From positions 20,121,787 through 20,185,786 of the forward strand of contig NC_091152.1 in the NCBI RefSeq assembly GCF_040958095.1: a stretch of DNA of 64,000 bases, given 5' to 3'. Origin of the DNA: Procambarus clarkii (taxonomy: Eukaryota; Arthropoda; Malacostraca; Decapoda; Cambaridae). Below are positions 36,122-48,655 of this stretch, piece by piece. The position numbers and the translations under genes were made by a program. The notes under the pieces were generated by a model. It was not told where the DNA came from. It saw only the letters and a list, made by a program, of their open reading frames with translations, and made no database searches. Position 1 is the stretch's first letter; each line of letters begins with the position of its first letter.

Positions 36122-36389
36122 ATTCTACACTCAGGGCTTGATAAAGCACTCAGGAGAACACGAAAGACTTGCCGGGGTTCGAATCCAGGCATAAAATACA
36201 TATATACACTAGTGTTGGGTTTCCCCCATGTTACTATGTCTGTGATAAGACATTACCATTAACTATGACCTATATGGCTACCATGTCTACCATACTAATC
36301 TACCGTGCCAATCTACCATGCCAATCTACCATGGGTATGTTACCATTCCTACTCTACCTATCATAACTGCAATATGAATAATACCTAAC

Positions 36390-36390
<1 letters not shown>
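36122..36390. other. Unassigned sequence
   Basis: Contains a box-B-like GGGGTTCGAATCCAGGC near 36174, possibly a decayed tRNA-derived element, and short direct repeats of CTACCATG(CC)AAT (about 36290-36340). Confidence 0.4.
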
Positions 36391-36453
<63 letters not shown>

Positions 36454-36466
36454 TATATACATATAT
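36391..36466. repeat. (TA)n microsatellite
   Basis: About 75 bp of TA with minor breaks near its right end, abutting the next inverted-repeat element. Confidence 0.94.
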
Positions 36467-36621
36467 GACTGAAAACTCACACCCCAGAAGTGAAAGCTTC
36501 GGCTATCACTTCCTTATGTCCGGTCGTGATGGTCAAGTGGATTAAGGCGTCCTGTAGATACCAGTTGCGTTGCTCCTGGCAGTATGGGTTCGAGTCACTT
36601 CTGGGGTGTGAGTTGTCAGTC
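36467..36621 (+). mobile_element. tRNA-like element flanked by 27-bp inverted repeats
   Basis: 36467-36493 (GACTGAAAACTCACACCCC...) and 36595-36621 (...GGGGTGTGAGTTGTCAGTC) are inverted repeats with one or two mismatches. Between them is a tRNA-like unit with box A TGGTCAAGTGGATTAAGGCG and box B GGGTTCGAGTCAC. This suggests a tRNA-derived SINE whose 3' flank is duplicated in inverse. The downstream TCCTGGGGACCATTCA is probably still part of the SINE body. Confidence 0.68.
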
Positions 36622-37060
36622 GCATATAGTCCTGGGGACCATTCACCTTGGGCTGCAGGAGACTCGAACTCTGGTCCCTCCGTATGCGTGTGAGGCATTA
36701 AGCTCTGCCTCTTGTGACCCCACGGATGGGGTCCGTGTTCGAGCCTGCTACAGCCCCAGGTGAACGAAACATTTATATCCACGGAAGTGTGGGATAATAA
36801 TTTAAATCTACGATTAATCCCATTGGTAATGTGTTATCTATAGTGTGATTGGCTAGTCCAATCCCAGCCTGGCCTCTGCCTACGGCTTCCCTGGTGATTG
36901 GCTGATCTATGGAGATGTTTGTTCTCGTAACCCATTGGGGCCGCCTCGGCCATCACAGTCAGGTTGATCTGGGAACTCCATCAGAAACTTGGTAAGTTTT
37001 GAAAGTTTTTCTGCTATTTCAGCGACATTTCTTATATTTGTTGGCGGGAGGTTGAAGAAC
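36622..37060. other. Unassigned sequence
   Basis: About 440 bp. The first 100 bp may be SINE body. CCGTGTTCGAGCCTGC near 36738 is another box-B-like motif. No gene is seen. Confidence 0.4.
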
Positions 37061-40000
37061 GGTAGTCCTCTGGTAGTCCTCTGGTAGTCCTCTGGTAGTC
37101 CTCTGGTAGTCCTCTGGTAGACCTCTGGTAGTCCTCTGGTAGACCTCTGGTAGTCCTCTGGTAGTCCTCTGGTAGGTCTCTGGTAGTCCTCTGGTAGTCC
37201 TCTGGTAGGTCTCTGGTAGACCTCTGGTACGTCTCTGGTAGTCCTCTGGTAGTCCTCTGGTAGTCCTCTGGTAGTCCTCCGGTAGTCCTCTGGTAGTCCT
37301 CTGGTAGGTCTCTGGTAGATCTCTGGTAGGTCTCTGGTAGACCTCTGGTAGTCCTCTGGTAGGTCTCTGGTAGACCTCTGGTACGTCTCTGGTAGTCCTC
37401 TGGTAGTCCTCTGGTAGTCCTCTGGTAGTCCTCTGGTAGTCCTCTGGTAGACCTCTGGTAGACCTCTGGTAGTCCTCTGGTACGTCTCTGGTAGTCCTCT
37501 GGTAGTCCTCTGGTAGTCCTCTGGTAGTCCTCTGGTAGACCTCTGGTAGTCCTCTGGTACGTCTCTGGTAGTCCTCTGGTAGTCCTCTGGTAGACCTCTA
37601 GTAGTCCTCTGGTAGGTCTCTGGTAGTCCTCTGGTAGGTCTCTGGTAGTCCTCTGGTAGTCCTCTGGTAGTCCTCTGGTAGTCCTCTGGTAGTCCTCTGG
37701 TAGGTCTCTGGTAGTCCTCTGGTAGGTCTCTGGTAGTCCTCTGGTAGACCTCTGGTAGTCCTCTGGTAGACCTTTGGTAGTCCTCTGGTAGACCTCTGGT
37801 AGTCCTCTGGTAGGTCTCTGGTAGTCCTCTGGTAGTCCTCTGGTAGACCTCTGGTAGGTCTCTGGTAGTCCTCTGGTAGTCCTCTGGTAGTCCTCTGGTA
37901 GTCCTCTGGTAGACCTCTAGTAGTCCTCTGGTAGGTCTCTGGTAGTCCTCTGGTAGGTCTCTGGTAGTCCTCTGGTAGGTCTCTGGTAGTCCTCTGGTAG
38001 TCCTCTGGTAGTCCTCTGGTAGACCTCTGGTAGTCCTCTGGTAGGTCTCTGGTAGTCCTCTGGTAGACCTCTGGTAGTCCTCTGGCAGACCTCTGGTAGT
38101 CCTCTGGTAGGTCTCTGGTAGACCTCTGGTAGTCCTCTGGTAGGTCTCTGGTAGTCCTCTGGTAGTCCTCTGGTAGACCTCTGGTAGTCCTCTGGTAGGT
38201 CTCTGGTAGTCCTCTGGTAGTCCTCTGGTAGGTCTCTGGTAGTCCTCTGGTAGGTCTCTGGTAGGTCTCTGGTAGGTCTCTGGTAGTCCTCTGGTAGGTC
38301 TCTGGTAGTCCTCTGGTAGGTCTCTGGTAGGTCTCTAGTAGGTCTCTGGTAGTCCTCTGGTAGGTCTCTGGTAGTCCTCTGGTAGGTCTCTGGTAGTCCT
38401 CTGGTAGGTCTCTGGTAGTCCTCTGGTAGGTCTCTGGTAGGTCTCTGGTAGTCCTCTGGTAGGTCTCTGGTAGGTCTCAGGTAGGTCTCTGGTAGGTCTC
38501 TGGTAGACCTCTGGTAGACCTCTGGTAGGTCTCTGGTAGGTCTCTGGTAGGTCTCTGGTAGTCGTCTGGTAGTCGTCTGGTAGGTCTCTGGTAGGTCTCT
38601 GGTAGACCTCTGGTAGACCTCTGGTAGGTCTCTGGTAGGTCTCTGGTAGTCGTCTGGTAGTCGTCTGGTAGGTCTCTGGTAGGTCTCTGGTAGACCTCTG
38701 GTAGACCTCTGGTAGGTCTCTGGTAGGTCTCTGGTAGACCTCTGGTAGACCTCTGGTAGACCTCTAGTAGGTCTCTGGTAGGTCTCTGGTAGTCCTCTGG
38801 TAGTCCTCTGGTAGTCCTCTGGTAGGTCTCTGGTAGGTTTCTGGAAGGTCTCTGGTAGTCGTCTGGTAGGTCTCTGGTAGTCCTCTGGCAGTCCTCTGGT
38901 AGTCCTCTGGTAGTCCTCTGGTAGTCCTCTGGTAGGTCTCTGGTAGTCCTCTGGTAGGTCTCTGGTAGACCTCTGGTAGGTCTCTGGTAGACCTCTGGTA
39001 GACCTCTTGTAGTCCTCTGGTAGGTCTCTGGTAGACCTCTGGTAGGTCTCTGGTAGACCTCTGGTAGACCTCTGGTAGACCTCTGGTAGACCTCTGGTAG
39101 GTCTCTGGAAGGTCTCTGGTAGGTCTCTGGTAGTCGTCTGGTAGTCGTCTGGTAGGTCTCTGGTAGGTCTCTGGTAGACCTCTGGTAGACCTCTGGTAGG
39201 TCTCTGGTAGACCTCTGGTAGACCTCTGGTAGGTCTCAGGTAGGTCTCTGGTAGTCCTCTGGTAGTCCTCTGGTAGTCCTCTGGTAGGTCTCTGGTAGGT
39301 CTCTGGTAGACCTCTGGTAGACCTCTGGTAGGTCTCTGGTAGGTCTCTGGTAGTCCTCTGGTAGTCCTCTGGTAGGTCTCTGGTAGGTTTCTGGTAGTCC
39401 TCTGGTAGGTCTCTGGTAGTCCTCTGGTAGTCCTCTGGTAGTCCTCTGGTAGTCCTCTGGTAGGTCTCTGGTAGTCCTCTGGTAGTCCTCTGGTAGACCT
39501 CTGGTAGGTCTCTGGTAGGTCTCTGGTAGACCTCTGGTAGTCCTCTGGTAGACCTCTGGTAGTCCTCTGGTAGTCCTCTGGTAGTCCTCTGGTAGACCTC
39601 TGGTAGTCCTCTGGTAGTCCTCTGGTAGGTCTCTGGTAGTCCTCTGGTAGGTCTCTGGTAGACCTCTGGTAGACCTCTGGTAGTCCTCTGGTAGTCCTCT
39701 GGTAGTCCTCTGGTAGTCCTCTGGTAGGTTTCTGGTAGTCCTCTGGTAGTCCTCTGGTAGACCTCTGGTAGTCCTCTGGTAGTCCTCTGGTAGTCCTCTG
39801 GTAGGTCTCTGGTAGGTCTCTGGTAGTCCTCTGGTAGGTCTCTGGTAGTCCTCTGGTAGTCCTCTGGTAGTCCTCTGGTAGACCTCTGGTAGGTCTCTGG
39901 TAGTCCTCTGGTAGTCCTCTGGTAGGTCTCTGGTAGACCTCTGGTAGTCCTCTGGTAGGTCTCTGGTAGTCCTCTGGTAGACCTCTGGTAGTCCTCTGGT

Positions 40001-43000
40001 AGTCCTTTGGTAGTCCTCTGGTAGACCTCTGGTAGGTCTCTGGTAGTCCTCTGGTAGTCCTCTGGTAGACCTCTGGTAGTCCTCTGGTAGGTCTCTGGTA
40101 GACCTCTGGTAGTCCTCTGGTAGTCCTCTGGTAGGTCTCTGGTAGACCTCTGGTAGGTCTCTGGTAGTCCTCTGGTAGGTCTCTGGTAGTCCTCTGGTAG
40201 GTCTCTGGTAGTCCTCTGGTAGTCCTCTGGTAGTCCTCTGGTAGACCTCTGGTAGTCCTCTGGTAGGTCTCTGGTAGTCCTCTGGTAGACCTCTGGTAGT
40301 CCTCTGGCAGACCTCTGGTAGTCCTCTGGTAGGTCTCTGGTAGACCTCTGGTAGTCCTCTGGTAGGTCTCTGGTAGTCCTTAGGTAGTCCTCTGGTAGAC
40401 CTCTGGTAGTCTTCTGGTAGGTCTCTGGTAGTCCTCTGGTAGTCCTCTGGTAGGTCTCTGGTAGTCCTCTGGTAGACCTCTGGTAGACCTCTGGTAGACC
40501 TCTGGTAGGTCTCTGGTAGGTCTCTGGTAGGTCTCAGGTAGTCCTCTGGTAGGTCTCTGGTAGGTCTCTGGTAGTCCTCTGGTAGGTCTCTGGTAGGTCT
40601 CTAGTAGGTCTCTGGTAGTCCTCTGGTAGGTCTCTGGTAGTCCTCTGGTAGGTCTCTGGTAGTCCTCTGGTAGGTCTCTGGTAGTCCTCTGGTAGGTCTC
40701 TGGTAGGTCTCTGGTAGTCCTCTGGTAGGTCTCTGGTAGGTCTCAGGTAGGTCTCTGGTAGGTCTCTGGTAGACCTCTGGTAGACCTCTGGTAGGTCTCT
40801 GGTAGGTCTCTGGTAGGTCTCTGGTAGTCGTCTGGTAGTCGTCTGGTAAGTCTCTGGTAGACCTCTGGTAGACCTCTGGTAGGTCTCTGGTAGGTCTCTG
40901 GTAGGTCTCTGGTAGTCGTCTGGTAGTCGTCTGGTAGGTCTCTGGTAGGTCTCTGGTAGACCTCTGGTAGACCTCTGGTAGGTCTCTGGTAGGTCTCTGG
41001 TAGACCTCTGGTAGACCTTTGGTAGACCTCTAGTAGGTCTCTGGTAGGTCTCTGGTAGTCCTCTGGTAGTCCTCGGGTAGTCCTCTGGTAGGTCTCTGGT
41101 AGGTTTCTGGAAGGTCTCTGGTAGTCCTCTGGCAGTCCTCTGGTAGTCCTCTGGTAGTCCTCTGGTAGTCCTTTGGTAGGTCTCTGGTAGTCCTCTGGTA
41201 GGTCTCTGGTAGTCGTCTGGTAGGTCTCTGGTAGGTCTCTGGTAGACCTCTGGTAGACCTCTGGTAGGTCTCTGGTAGACCTCTGGTAGACCTCTGGTAG
41301 ACCTCTGGTAGTCCTCTGGTAGGTCTCTGGTAGGTCTCTGGTAGTCCTCTGGTAGTCCTCTGGTAGTCCTCTGGTAGTCCTCTGGTAGACCTCTGGTAGG
41401 TCTCTGGTAGGTCTCTGGTAGGTCTCTGGTAGTCCTCTGGTAGTCCTCTGGTAGTCCTCTGGTAGTCCTCTGGTAGGTCTCTGGTAGGTCTCTGGTAGAC
41501 CTCTGGTAGACCTCTGGTAGACCTCTGGTAGGTCTCTGGTAGGTCTCTGGTAGGTCTCTGGTAGGTCTCTGGTAGTCGTCTGGTAGGTCTCTGGTAGGTC
41601 TCTGGTAGACCTCTGGTAGACCTCTGGTAGGTCTCTGGTAGACCTCTGGTAGACCTCTGGTAGGTCTCTGGTAGTCCTCTGGTAGGTCTCTGGTAGGTCT
41701 CTGGTAGTTCTCTGGTAGTCCTCTGGTAGGTCTCTGGTAGGTCTCTGGTAGTCCTCTGGTAGGTCTCTGGTAGGTCTCAGGTAGGTCTCTGGTAGGTCTC
41801 TGGTAGACCTCTGGTAGACCTCTGGTAGGTCTCTGGTAGGTCTCTGGTAGGTCTCTGGTAGTCGTCTGGTAGTCGTCTGGTAGGTCTCTGGTAGGTCTCT
41901 GGTAGACCTCTGGTAGACCTCTGGTAGGTCTCTGGTAGGTCTCTGGTAGTCGTCTGGTAGTCGTCTGGTAGGTCTCTGGTAGGTCTCTGGTAGACCTCTG
42001 GTAGACCTCTGGTAGGTCTCTGGTAGGTCTCTGGTAGACCTCTGGTAGACCTCTGGTAGACCTCTAGTAGGTCTCTGGTAGGTCTCTGGTAGTCCTCTGG
42101 TAGTCCTCTGGTAGTCCTCTGGTAGGTCTCTGGTAGGTTTCTGGAAGGTCTCTGGTAGTCGTCTGGTAGGTCTCTGGTAGTCCTCTGGCAGTCCTCTGGT
42201 AGTCCTCTGGTAGTCCTCTGGTAGTCCTCTGGTAGTCCTCTGGTAGGTCTCTGGTAGTCGTCTGGTAGGTCTCTGGTAGGTCTCTGGTAGACCTCTGGTA
42301 GACCTCTGGTAGGTCTCTGGTAGGTCTCTGGTAGACCTCTGGTAGTCCTCTGGTAGGTCTCTGGTAGACCTCTGGTAGGTCTCTGGTAGACCTCTGGTAG
42401 ACCTCTGGTAGACCTCTGGTAGGTCTCTGGAAGGTCTCTGGTAGGTCTCTGGTAGTCGTCTGGTAGTCGTCTGGTAGGTCTCTGGTAGGTCTCTGGTAGA
42501 CCTCTGGTAGACCTCTGGTAGGTCTCTGGTAGACCTCTGGTAGACCTCTGGTAGGTCTCAGGTAGGTCTCTGGTAGTCCTCTGGTAGTCCTCTGGTAGTC
42601 CTCTGGTAGGTCTCTGGTAGGTCTCTGGTAGACCTCTGGTAGACCTCTGGTAGGTCTCTGGTAGGTCTCTGGTAGTCCTCTGGTAGTCCTCTGGTAGGTC
42701 TCTGGTAGGTTTCTGGTAGTCCTCTGGTAGGTCTCTGGTAGTCCTCTGGTAGTCCTCTGGTAGTCCTCTGGTAGTCCTCTGGTAGGTCTCTGGTAGTCCT
42801 CTGGTAGTCCTCTGGTAGACCTCTGGTAGGTCTCTGGTAGGTCTCTGGTAGACCTCTGGTAGTCCTCTGGTAGACCTCTGGTAGTCCTCTGGTAGTCCTC
42901 TGGTAGTCCTCTGGTAGGTCTCTCGTAGGTCTCTGGTAGTCCTCTGGTAGGTCTCTGGTAGTCCTCTGGTAGACCTCTGGTAGTCCTCTGGTAGTCCTCT

Positions 43001-46000
43001 GGTAGGTCTCTGGTAGTCCTCTGGTAGGTCTCTGGTAGACCTCTGGTAGACCTCTGGTAGTCCTCTGGTAGTCCTCTGGTAGTCCTCTGGTAGTCCTCTG
43101 GTAGGTTTCTGGTAGTCCTCTGGTAGTCCTCTGGTAGACCTCTGGTAGTCCTCTGGTAGTCCTCTGGTAGGTCTCTGGTAGGTCTCTGGTAGTCCTCTGG
43201 TAGGTCTCTGGTAGTCTTCTGGTAGTCCTCTGGTAGTCCTCTGGTAGACCTCTGGTAGGTCTCTGGTAGTCCTCTGGTAGTCCTCTGGTAGGTCTCTGGT
43301 AGACCTCTGGTAGTCCTCTGGTAGGTCTCTGGTAGTCCTCTGGTAGACCTCTGGTAGTCCTCTGGTAGTCCTTTGGTAGTCCTCTGGTAGACCTCTGGTA
43401 GGTCTCTGGTAGTCCTCTGGTAGTCCTCTGGTAGACCTCTGGTAGTCCTCTGGTAGGTCTCTGGTAGACCTCTGGTAGTCCTCTGGTAGTCCTCTGGTAG
43501 GTCTCTGGTAGACCTCTGGTAGGTCTCTGGTAGTCCTCTGGTAGGTCTCTGGTAGTCCTCTGGTAGGTCTCTGGTAGTCCTCTGGTAGTCCTCTGGTAGT
43601 CCTCTGGTAGACCTCTGGTAGTCCTCTGGTAGGTCTCTGGTAGTCCTCTGGTAGACCTCTGGTAGTCCTCTGGCAGACCTCTGGTAGTCCTCTGGTAGGT
43701 CTCTGGTAGACCTCTGGTAGTCCTCTGGTAGGTCTCTGGTAGTCCTTAGGTAGTCCTCTGGTAGACCTCTGGTAGTCTTCTGGTAGGTCTCTGGTAGTCC
43801 TCTGGTAGTCCTCTGGTAGGTCTCTGGTAGTCCTCTGGTAGACCTCTGGTAGACCTCTGGTAGGTCTCTGGTAGGTCTCTGGTAGGTCTCAGGTAGTCCT
43901 CTGGTAGGTCTCTGGTAGGTCTCTGGTAGTCCTCTGGTAGGTCTCTGGTAGGTCTCTAGTAGGTCTCTGGTAGTCCTCTGGTAGGTCTCTGGTAGTCCTC
44001 TGGTAGGTCTCTGGTAGTCCTCTGGTAGGTCTCTGGTAGTCCTCTGGTAGGTCTCTGGTAGGTCTCTGGTAGTCCTCTGGTAGGTCTCTGGTAGGTCTCA
44101 GGTAGGTCTCTGGTAGGTCTCTGGTAGACCTCTGGTAGACCTCTGGTAGGTCTCTGGTAGGTCTCTGGTAGGTCTCTGGTAGTCGTCTGGTAGTCGTCTG
44201 GTAAGTCTCTGGTAGACCTCTGGTAGACCTCTGGTAGACCTCTGGTAGGTCTCTGGTAGGTCTCTGGTAGGTCTCTGGTAGTCGTCTGGTAGTCGTCTGG
44301 TAGGTCTCTGGTAGGTCTCTGGTAGACCTCTGGTAGACCTCTGGTAGGTCTCTGGTAGGTCTCTGGTAGACCTCTGGTAGACCTTTGGTAGACCTCTAGT
44401 AGGTCTCTGGTAGGTCTCTGGTAGTCCTCTGGTAGTCCTCTGGTAGTCCTCTGGTAGGTCTCTGGTAGGTTTCTGGAAGGTCTCTGGTAGTCCTCTGGCA
44501 GTCCTCTGGTAGTCCTCTGGTAGTCCTCTGGTAGTCCTTTGGTAGGTCTCTGGTAGTCCTCTGGTAGGTCTCTGGTAGTCGTCTGGTAGGTCTCTGGTAG
44601 GTCTCTGGTAGACCTCTGGTAGACCTCTGGTAGGTCTCTGGTAGACCTCTGGTAGACCTCTGGTAGACCTCTGGTAGTCCTCTGGTAGGTCTCTGGTAGG
44701 TCTCTGGTAGTCCTCTGGTAGTCCTCTGGTAGTCCTCTGGTAGTCCTCTGGTAGACCTCTGGTAGGTCTCTGGTAGGTCTCTGGTAGGTCTCTGGTAGTC
44801 CTCTGGTAGTCCTCTGGTAGTCCTCTGGTAGTCCTCTGGTAGACCTCTGGTAGGTCTCTGGTAGGTCTCTGGTAGACCTCTGGTAGACCTCTGGTAGGTC
44901 TCTGGTAGGTCTCTGGTAGGTCTCAGGTAGGTCTCTGGTAGTCGTCTGGTAGGTCTCTGGTAGGTCTCTGGTAGACCTCTGGTAGACCTCTGGTAGGTCT
45001 CTGGTAGACCTCTGGTAGACCTCTGGTAGGTCTCTGGTAGTCCTCTGGTAGTCCTCTGGTAGGTCTCTGGTAGGTCTCTGGTAGACCTCTGGTAGACCTC
45101 TGGTAGGTCTCTGGTAGTCCTCTGGTAGTCCTCTGGTAGTCCTCTGGTAGGTCTCTGGTAGGTTTCTGGTAGGTTTCTGGTAGTCCTCTGGTAGGTCTCT
45201 GGTAGTCCTCTGGTAGTCCTCTGGTAGTCCTCTGGTAGTCCTCTGGTAGGTCTCTGGTAGTCCTCTGGTAGTCCTCTGGTAGACCTCTGGTAGGTCTCTG
45301 GTAGGTCTCTGGTAGACCTCTGGTAGTCCTCTGGTAGACCTCTGGTAGTCCTCTGGTAGTCCTCTGGTAGGTCTCTCGTAGGTCTCTGGTAGTCCTCTGG
45401 TAGGTCTCTGGTAGTCCTCTGGTAGACCTCTGGTAGTCCTCTGGTAGTCCTCTGGTAGTCCTCTGGTAGGTCTCTGGTAGTCCTCTGGTAGACCTCTGGT
45501 AGACCTCTGGTAGACCTCTGGTAGTCCTCTGGTAGTCCTCTGGTAGTCCTCTGGTAGTCCTCTGGTAGGTCTCTGGTAATCCTCTGGTAGTCCTCTGGTA
45601 GACCTCTGGTAGTCCTCTGGTAGTCCTCTGGTAGTCCTCTGGTAGTCCTCTGGTAGGTCTCTGGTAGGTCTCTGGTAGTCCTCTGGTAGGTCTCTGCAAG
45701 TCCTCTGGTAGTCCTCTGGTAGTCCTCTGGTAGGTCTCTGGTAGTCCTCTGGTAGGTCTCTGGTAGACCTCTGGTAGTCCTCTGGTAGGTCTCTGGTAGT
45801 CCTCTGGTAGACCTCTGGTAGTCCTCTGGTAGTCCTCTGGTAGTCCTCTGGTAGACCTCTGGTAGGTCTCTGGTAGTCCTCTGGTAGTCCTCTGGTAGAC
45901 CTCTGGTAGTCCTCTGGTAGGTCTCTGGTAGACCTCTGGTAGTCCTCTGGTAGTCCTCTGGTAGGTCTCTGGTAGACCTCTGGTAGGTCTCTGGTAGTCC

Positions 46001-47315
46001 TCTGGTAGGTCTCTGGTAGTCCTCTGGTAGGTCTCTGGTAGTCCTCTGGTAGTCCTCTGGTAGGTCTCTGGTAGTCCTCTGGTAGTCCTCTGGTAGACCT
46101 CTGGTAGACCTCTGGTAGTCCTCTGGTAGGTCTCTGGTAGTCCTCTGGTAGTCCTCTGGTAGTCCTCTGGTAGACCTCTGGTAGTCCTCTGGTAGTCCTC
46201 TGGTAGGTCTCTGGTAGTCCTCTGGTAGTCCTCTGGTAGGTCTCTGGTAGACCTCTGGTAGTCCTCTGGTAGTCCTCTGGTAGACCTCTGGTAGTCCTCT
46301 GGTAGACCTCTGGTAGACCTCTGGTAGACCTCTGGTAGTCCTCTGGTAGACCTCTGGTAGTCCTCTGGTAGGTCTCTGGTAGACCTCTGGTAGTCCTCTG
46401 GTAGTCCTCTGGTAGGTCTCTGGTAGACCTCTGGTAGGTCTCTGGTTGTCCTCTGGTAGGTCTCTGGTAGTCCTCTGGTAGGTCTCTGGTAGTCCTCTGG
46501 TAGTCCTCTGGTAGGTCTCTGCATGGTAGTCCTCTGGTAGTCCTCTGGTAGACCTCTGGTAGACCTCTGGTAGTCCTCTGGTAGGTCTCTGGTAGTCCTC
46601 TGGTAGTCCTCTGGTAGTCCTCTGGTAGTCCTCTGGTAGACCTCTGGTAGTCCTCTGGTAGTCCTCTGGTAGGTCTCTGGTAGTCCTCTGGTAGTCCTCT
46701 GGTAGTCCTCTGGAAGTCCTCTGGTAGTCCTCTGGTAGTCCTCTGGTAGACCTCTGGTAGTCCTCTGGTAGTCCTCTGGTAGTCCTCTGGTAGTCCTCTG
46801 GTAGTCTTCTGGTAGTCCTCTGGATCACTGGTAGTCCTCTGGTAGTCCTCTGGTAGGTCTCTGGTAGTCTTCTGGTAGGCCTCTGGTAGACCTCTGGTAG
46901 TCCTCTGGTAGTCCTCTGGTAGTCCTCTGGTAGTCGTCTGGTAGTCGTCTGGTAGGTCTCTGGTCGGCTTCTGGTAGACCTCTGGTAGACCTCTGGTAGA
47001 CCTCTGGTAGACCTCTGGTAGTCCTCTGGTAGTCCTCTGGTAGTCCTCTGGTAGTCCTCTGGTAGTCCTCTGGTAGACCTCTGGTAGTCCTCTGGTAGTC
47101 CTCTGGTAGACCTCTGGTAGTCCTCTGGTAGTCCTCTGGTAGGTCTCTGGTAGACCTCTGGTAGTCCTCTGGTAGTCCTCTGGTAGACCTCTGGTAGTCC
47201 TCTGGTAGGTCTCTTGTAGACCTCTGGTAGTCCTCTGGTAGACCTCTGGTAGTCCTCTGGTAGTCCTCTGGTAGTCATCTGGTAGACCTCTGGTAGACCT
47301 CTGGTAGGTCTCTGG
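37061..47315. repeat. 10.25-kb satellite of 11-bp units
   Basis: About 930 copies of CTCTGGTAGNN, where the last bases are TC, AC, GT or CG, with rare private variants (CTAGTAG, TTTCTGG, CTCAGG, CTGGAAG, CTGGCAG). Long higher-order duplications are visible: 38461-39350 matches 41761-42650 at an offset of exactly 3300 bp, and 39960-44900 contains matches at an offset of 3366 bp. On the minus strand all three frames are open for hundreds of codons (up to 1140 codons, 43956-47378; peptide repeat EDYQRTTRGLP). On the plus strand TAG is frequent. I treat the frames as by-products of the repeat. Confidence 0.98.
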
Positions 47316-47687
47316 AACACTGGTAGTGTGTACACTGTTTTCTAATTGTGTGTTTTTGTATTCCCTTGAAGATTGCAATAGTTCTCTGAAGAGTACTCTC
47401 AGTGGGATCTATATCCCCTATTATATCACTTTCCTGCCTCTTATCTCTGCTATATTATGTTATCTAAACGCTAAGTCGCCAGATATTACTAACGTGTTTA
47501 ATTAAGTCATTATATCCATGATGAGGACATTAATTCTCGGTTGCTTTTTTGTTTTTAGTCTCTAGGCAATAGAAGGATTAGGGATTAATTGCTTTGATTC
47601 ATTTATTGCTTTCTGGCGTCTATTGCAAGACTTTGTTGATGGCTGACTGTGGCTAGACACAGACTTCAGTTTACAGACATCAACAAG
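47316..47687. other. Unassigned sequence between arrays
   Basis: About 370 bp, no recognised gene or family. Confidence 0.4.
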
Positions 47688-48655
47688 GTACGAGGTACAA
47701 GGTACCTTGTGGATACTGCCCAAGGTACTAGGTATTTTGTGGATAGTTTCCAAGGTTCAAGGTACCTTGTGGATACTTCCCAAGGTACAAGGTACCTTGT
47801 GGATACTTCCCAAGGTACTAGGTACCTTATAGATACTTCCCAAGGTACAAGGTACCTTATGGATACTTACCAAGGTGCTAGGTACCTTGTAGATAGTTTC
47901 CAAGGTACTAGGTACCTTGTGGATACTTCCCAAGGTACAAGGTACCTTGTGGATACTTCCCAAGGTGCAAAGTACCTTATGGATACTTCCCAAGGTGCTA
48001 GGTACCTTGTGGATACTTCCCAAGGTACAAGGTACCTTGTGGATACTTCCCAAGGTACAAGGTACCTTGTAGATAGTTTCCAAGGTACAAGGTACCTTGT
48101 AGATAGTTTCCAAGGTACAAGGTACCTTGTGGATACTTCCCAAGGTATAAGGTACCTTGTAGATAGTTTCCAAGGTACTAGGTACCTTGTGGATAGTTTC
48201 CAAGGTTCTAGGTACCTTGTGGATAGTTTCCAAGGTACTAGGTACCTTGTGGATAGTTTCCAAGGTTCTAGGTACCTTGTGGATAGTTTTCAAGGTTCTA
48301 GGTACCTTGTGGATAGTTTCCAAGGTACTAGGTACCTTGTGGATAGTTTCCAAGGTACAAAGTACCTTGTAGATACTTCCCAAGGTACTAGGTACCTTCT
48401 GGATACTTCTCAAGGTACTAGGTACCTTGTGGATACTTCCCAAGGTACAAGGTACCTTGTAGATACTTCCCAAGGTACTAGGTACCTTGTGGATACTTCT
48501 CAAGGTACTAGGTACCTTGTGGATACTTCCCAAGGTGCTAGGTACCTTGTAGATACTTCCCAAGGTGCTAGGTACCTTGTGGATACTTCCCAAGGTGCTA
48601 GGTACCTTGTAGATACTTCCCAAGGTGCTAGGTACCTTATGGATACTTCTCAAGG
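47688..48655. repeat. 30-bp minisatellite with internal hairpin
   Basis: About 32 copies of a 30-bp unit: CAAGGTACTAGGTACCTTG plus TGGATACTTCC or TGGATAGTTTC. CAAGGTAC and GTACCTTG are exact inverted repeats around a 3-nt loop in most units. The ACTTCC and AGTTTC variants cluster (AGTTTC mainly 48060-48350). Because 30 is a multiple of 3, both strands stay open (plus: QGTRYLVDTS; minus: STLGSIHKVP). No protein family is matched. Confidence 0.96.

Noticed and set aside
36520-36612. tRNA-Leu/Ser-type gene
   Set aside because: The overall length fits a long variable arm, but the acceptor ends do not pair and the unit is embedded in an inverted-repeat element, so it was called SINE-like.
43956-47378. 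A 1140-codon open frame on the minus strand (and 979- and 533-codon neighbours) with EDYQRTTRGLP repeats
   Set aside because: All three minus frames are open because the 11-bp unit has no stop on that strand. The start codon lies in the unique flank, no domain is recognisable, and the frames are mutually equivalent by-products of the satellite.
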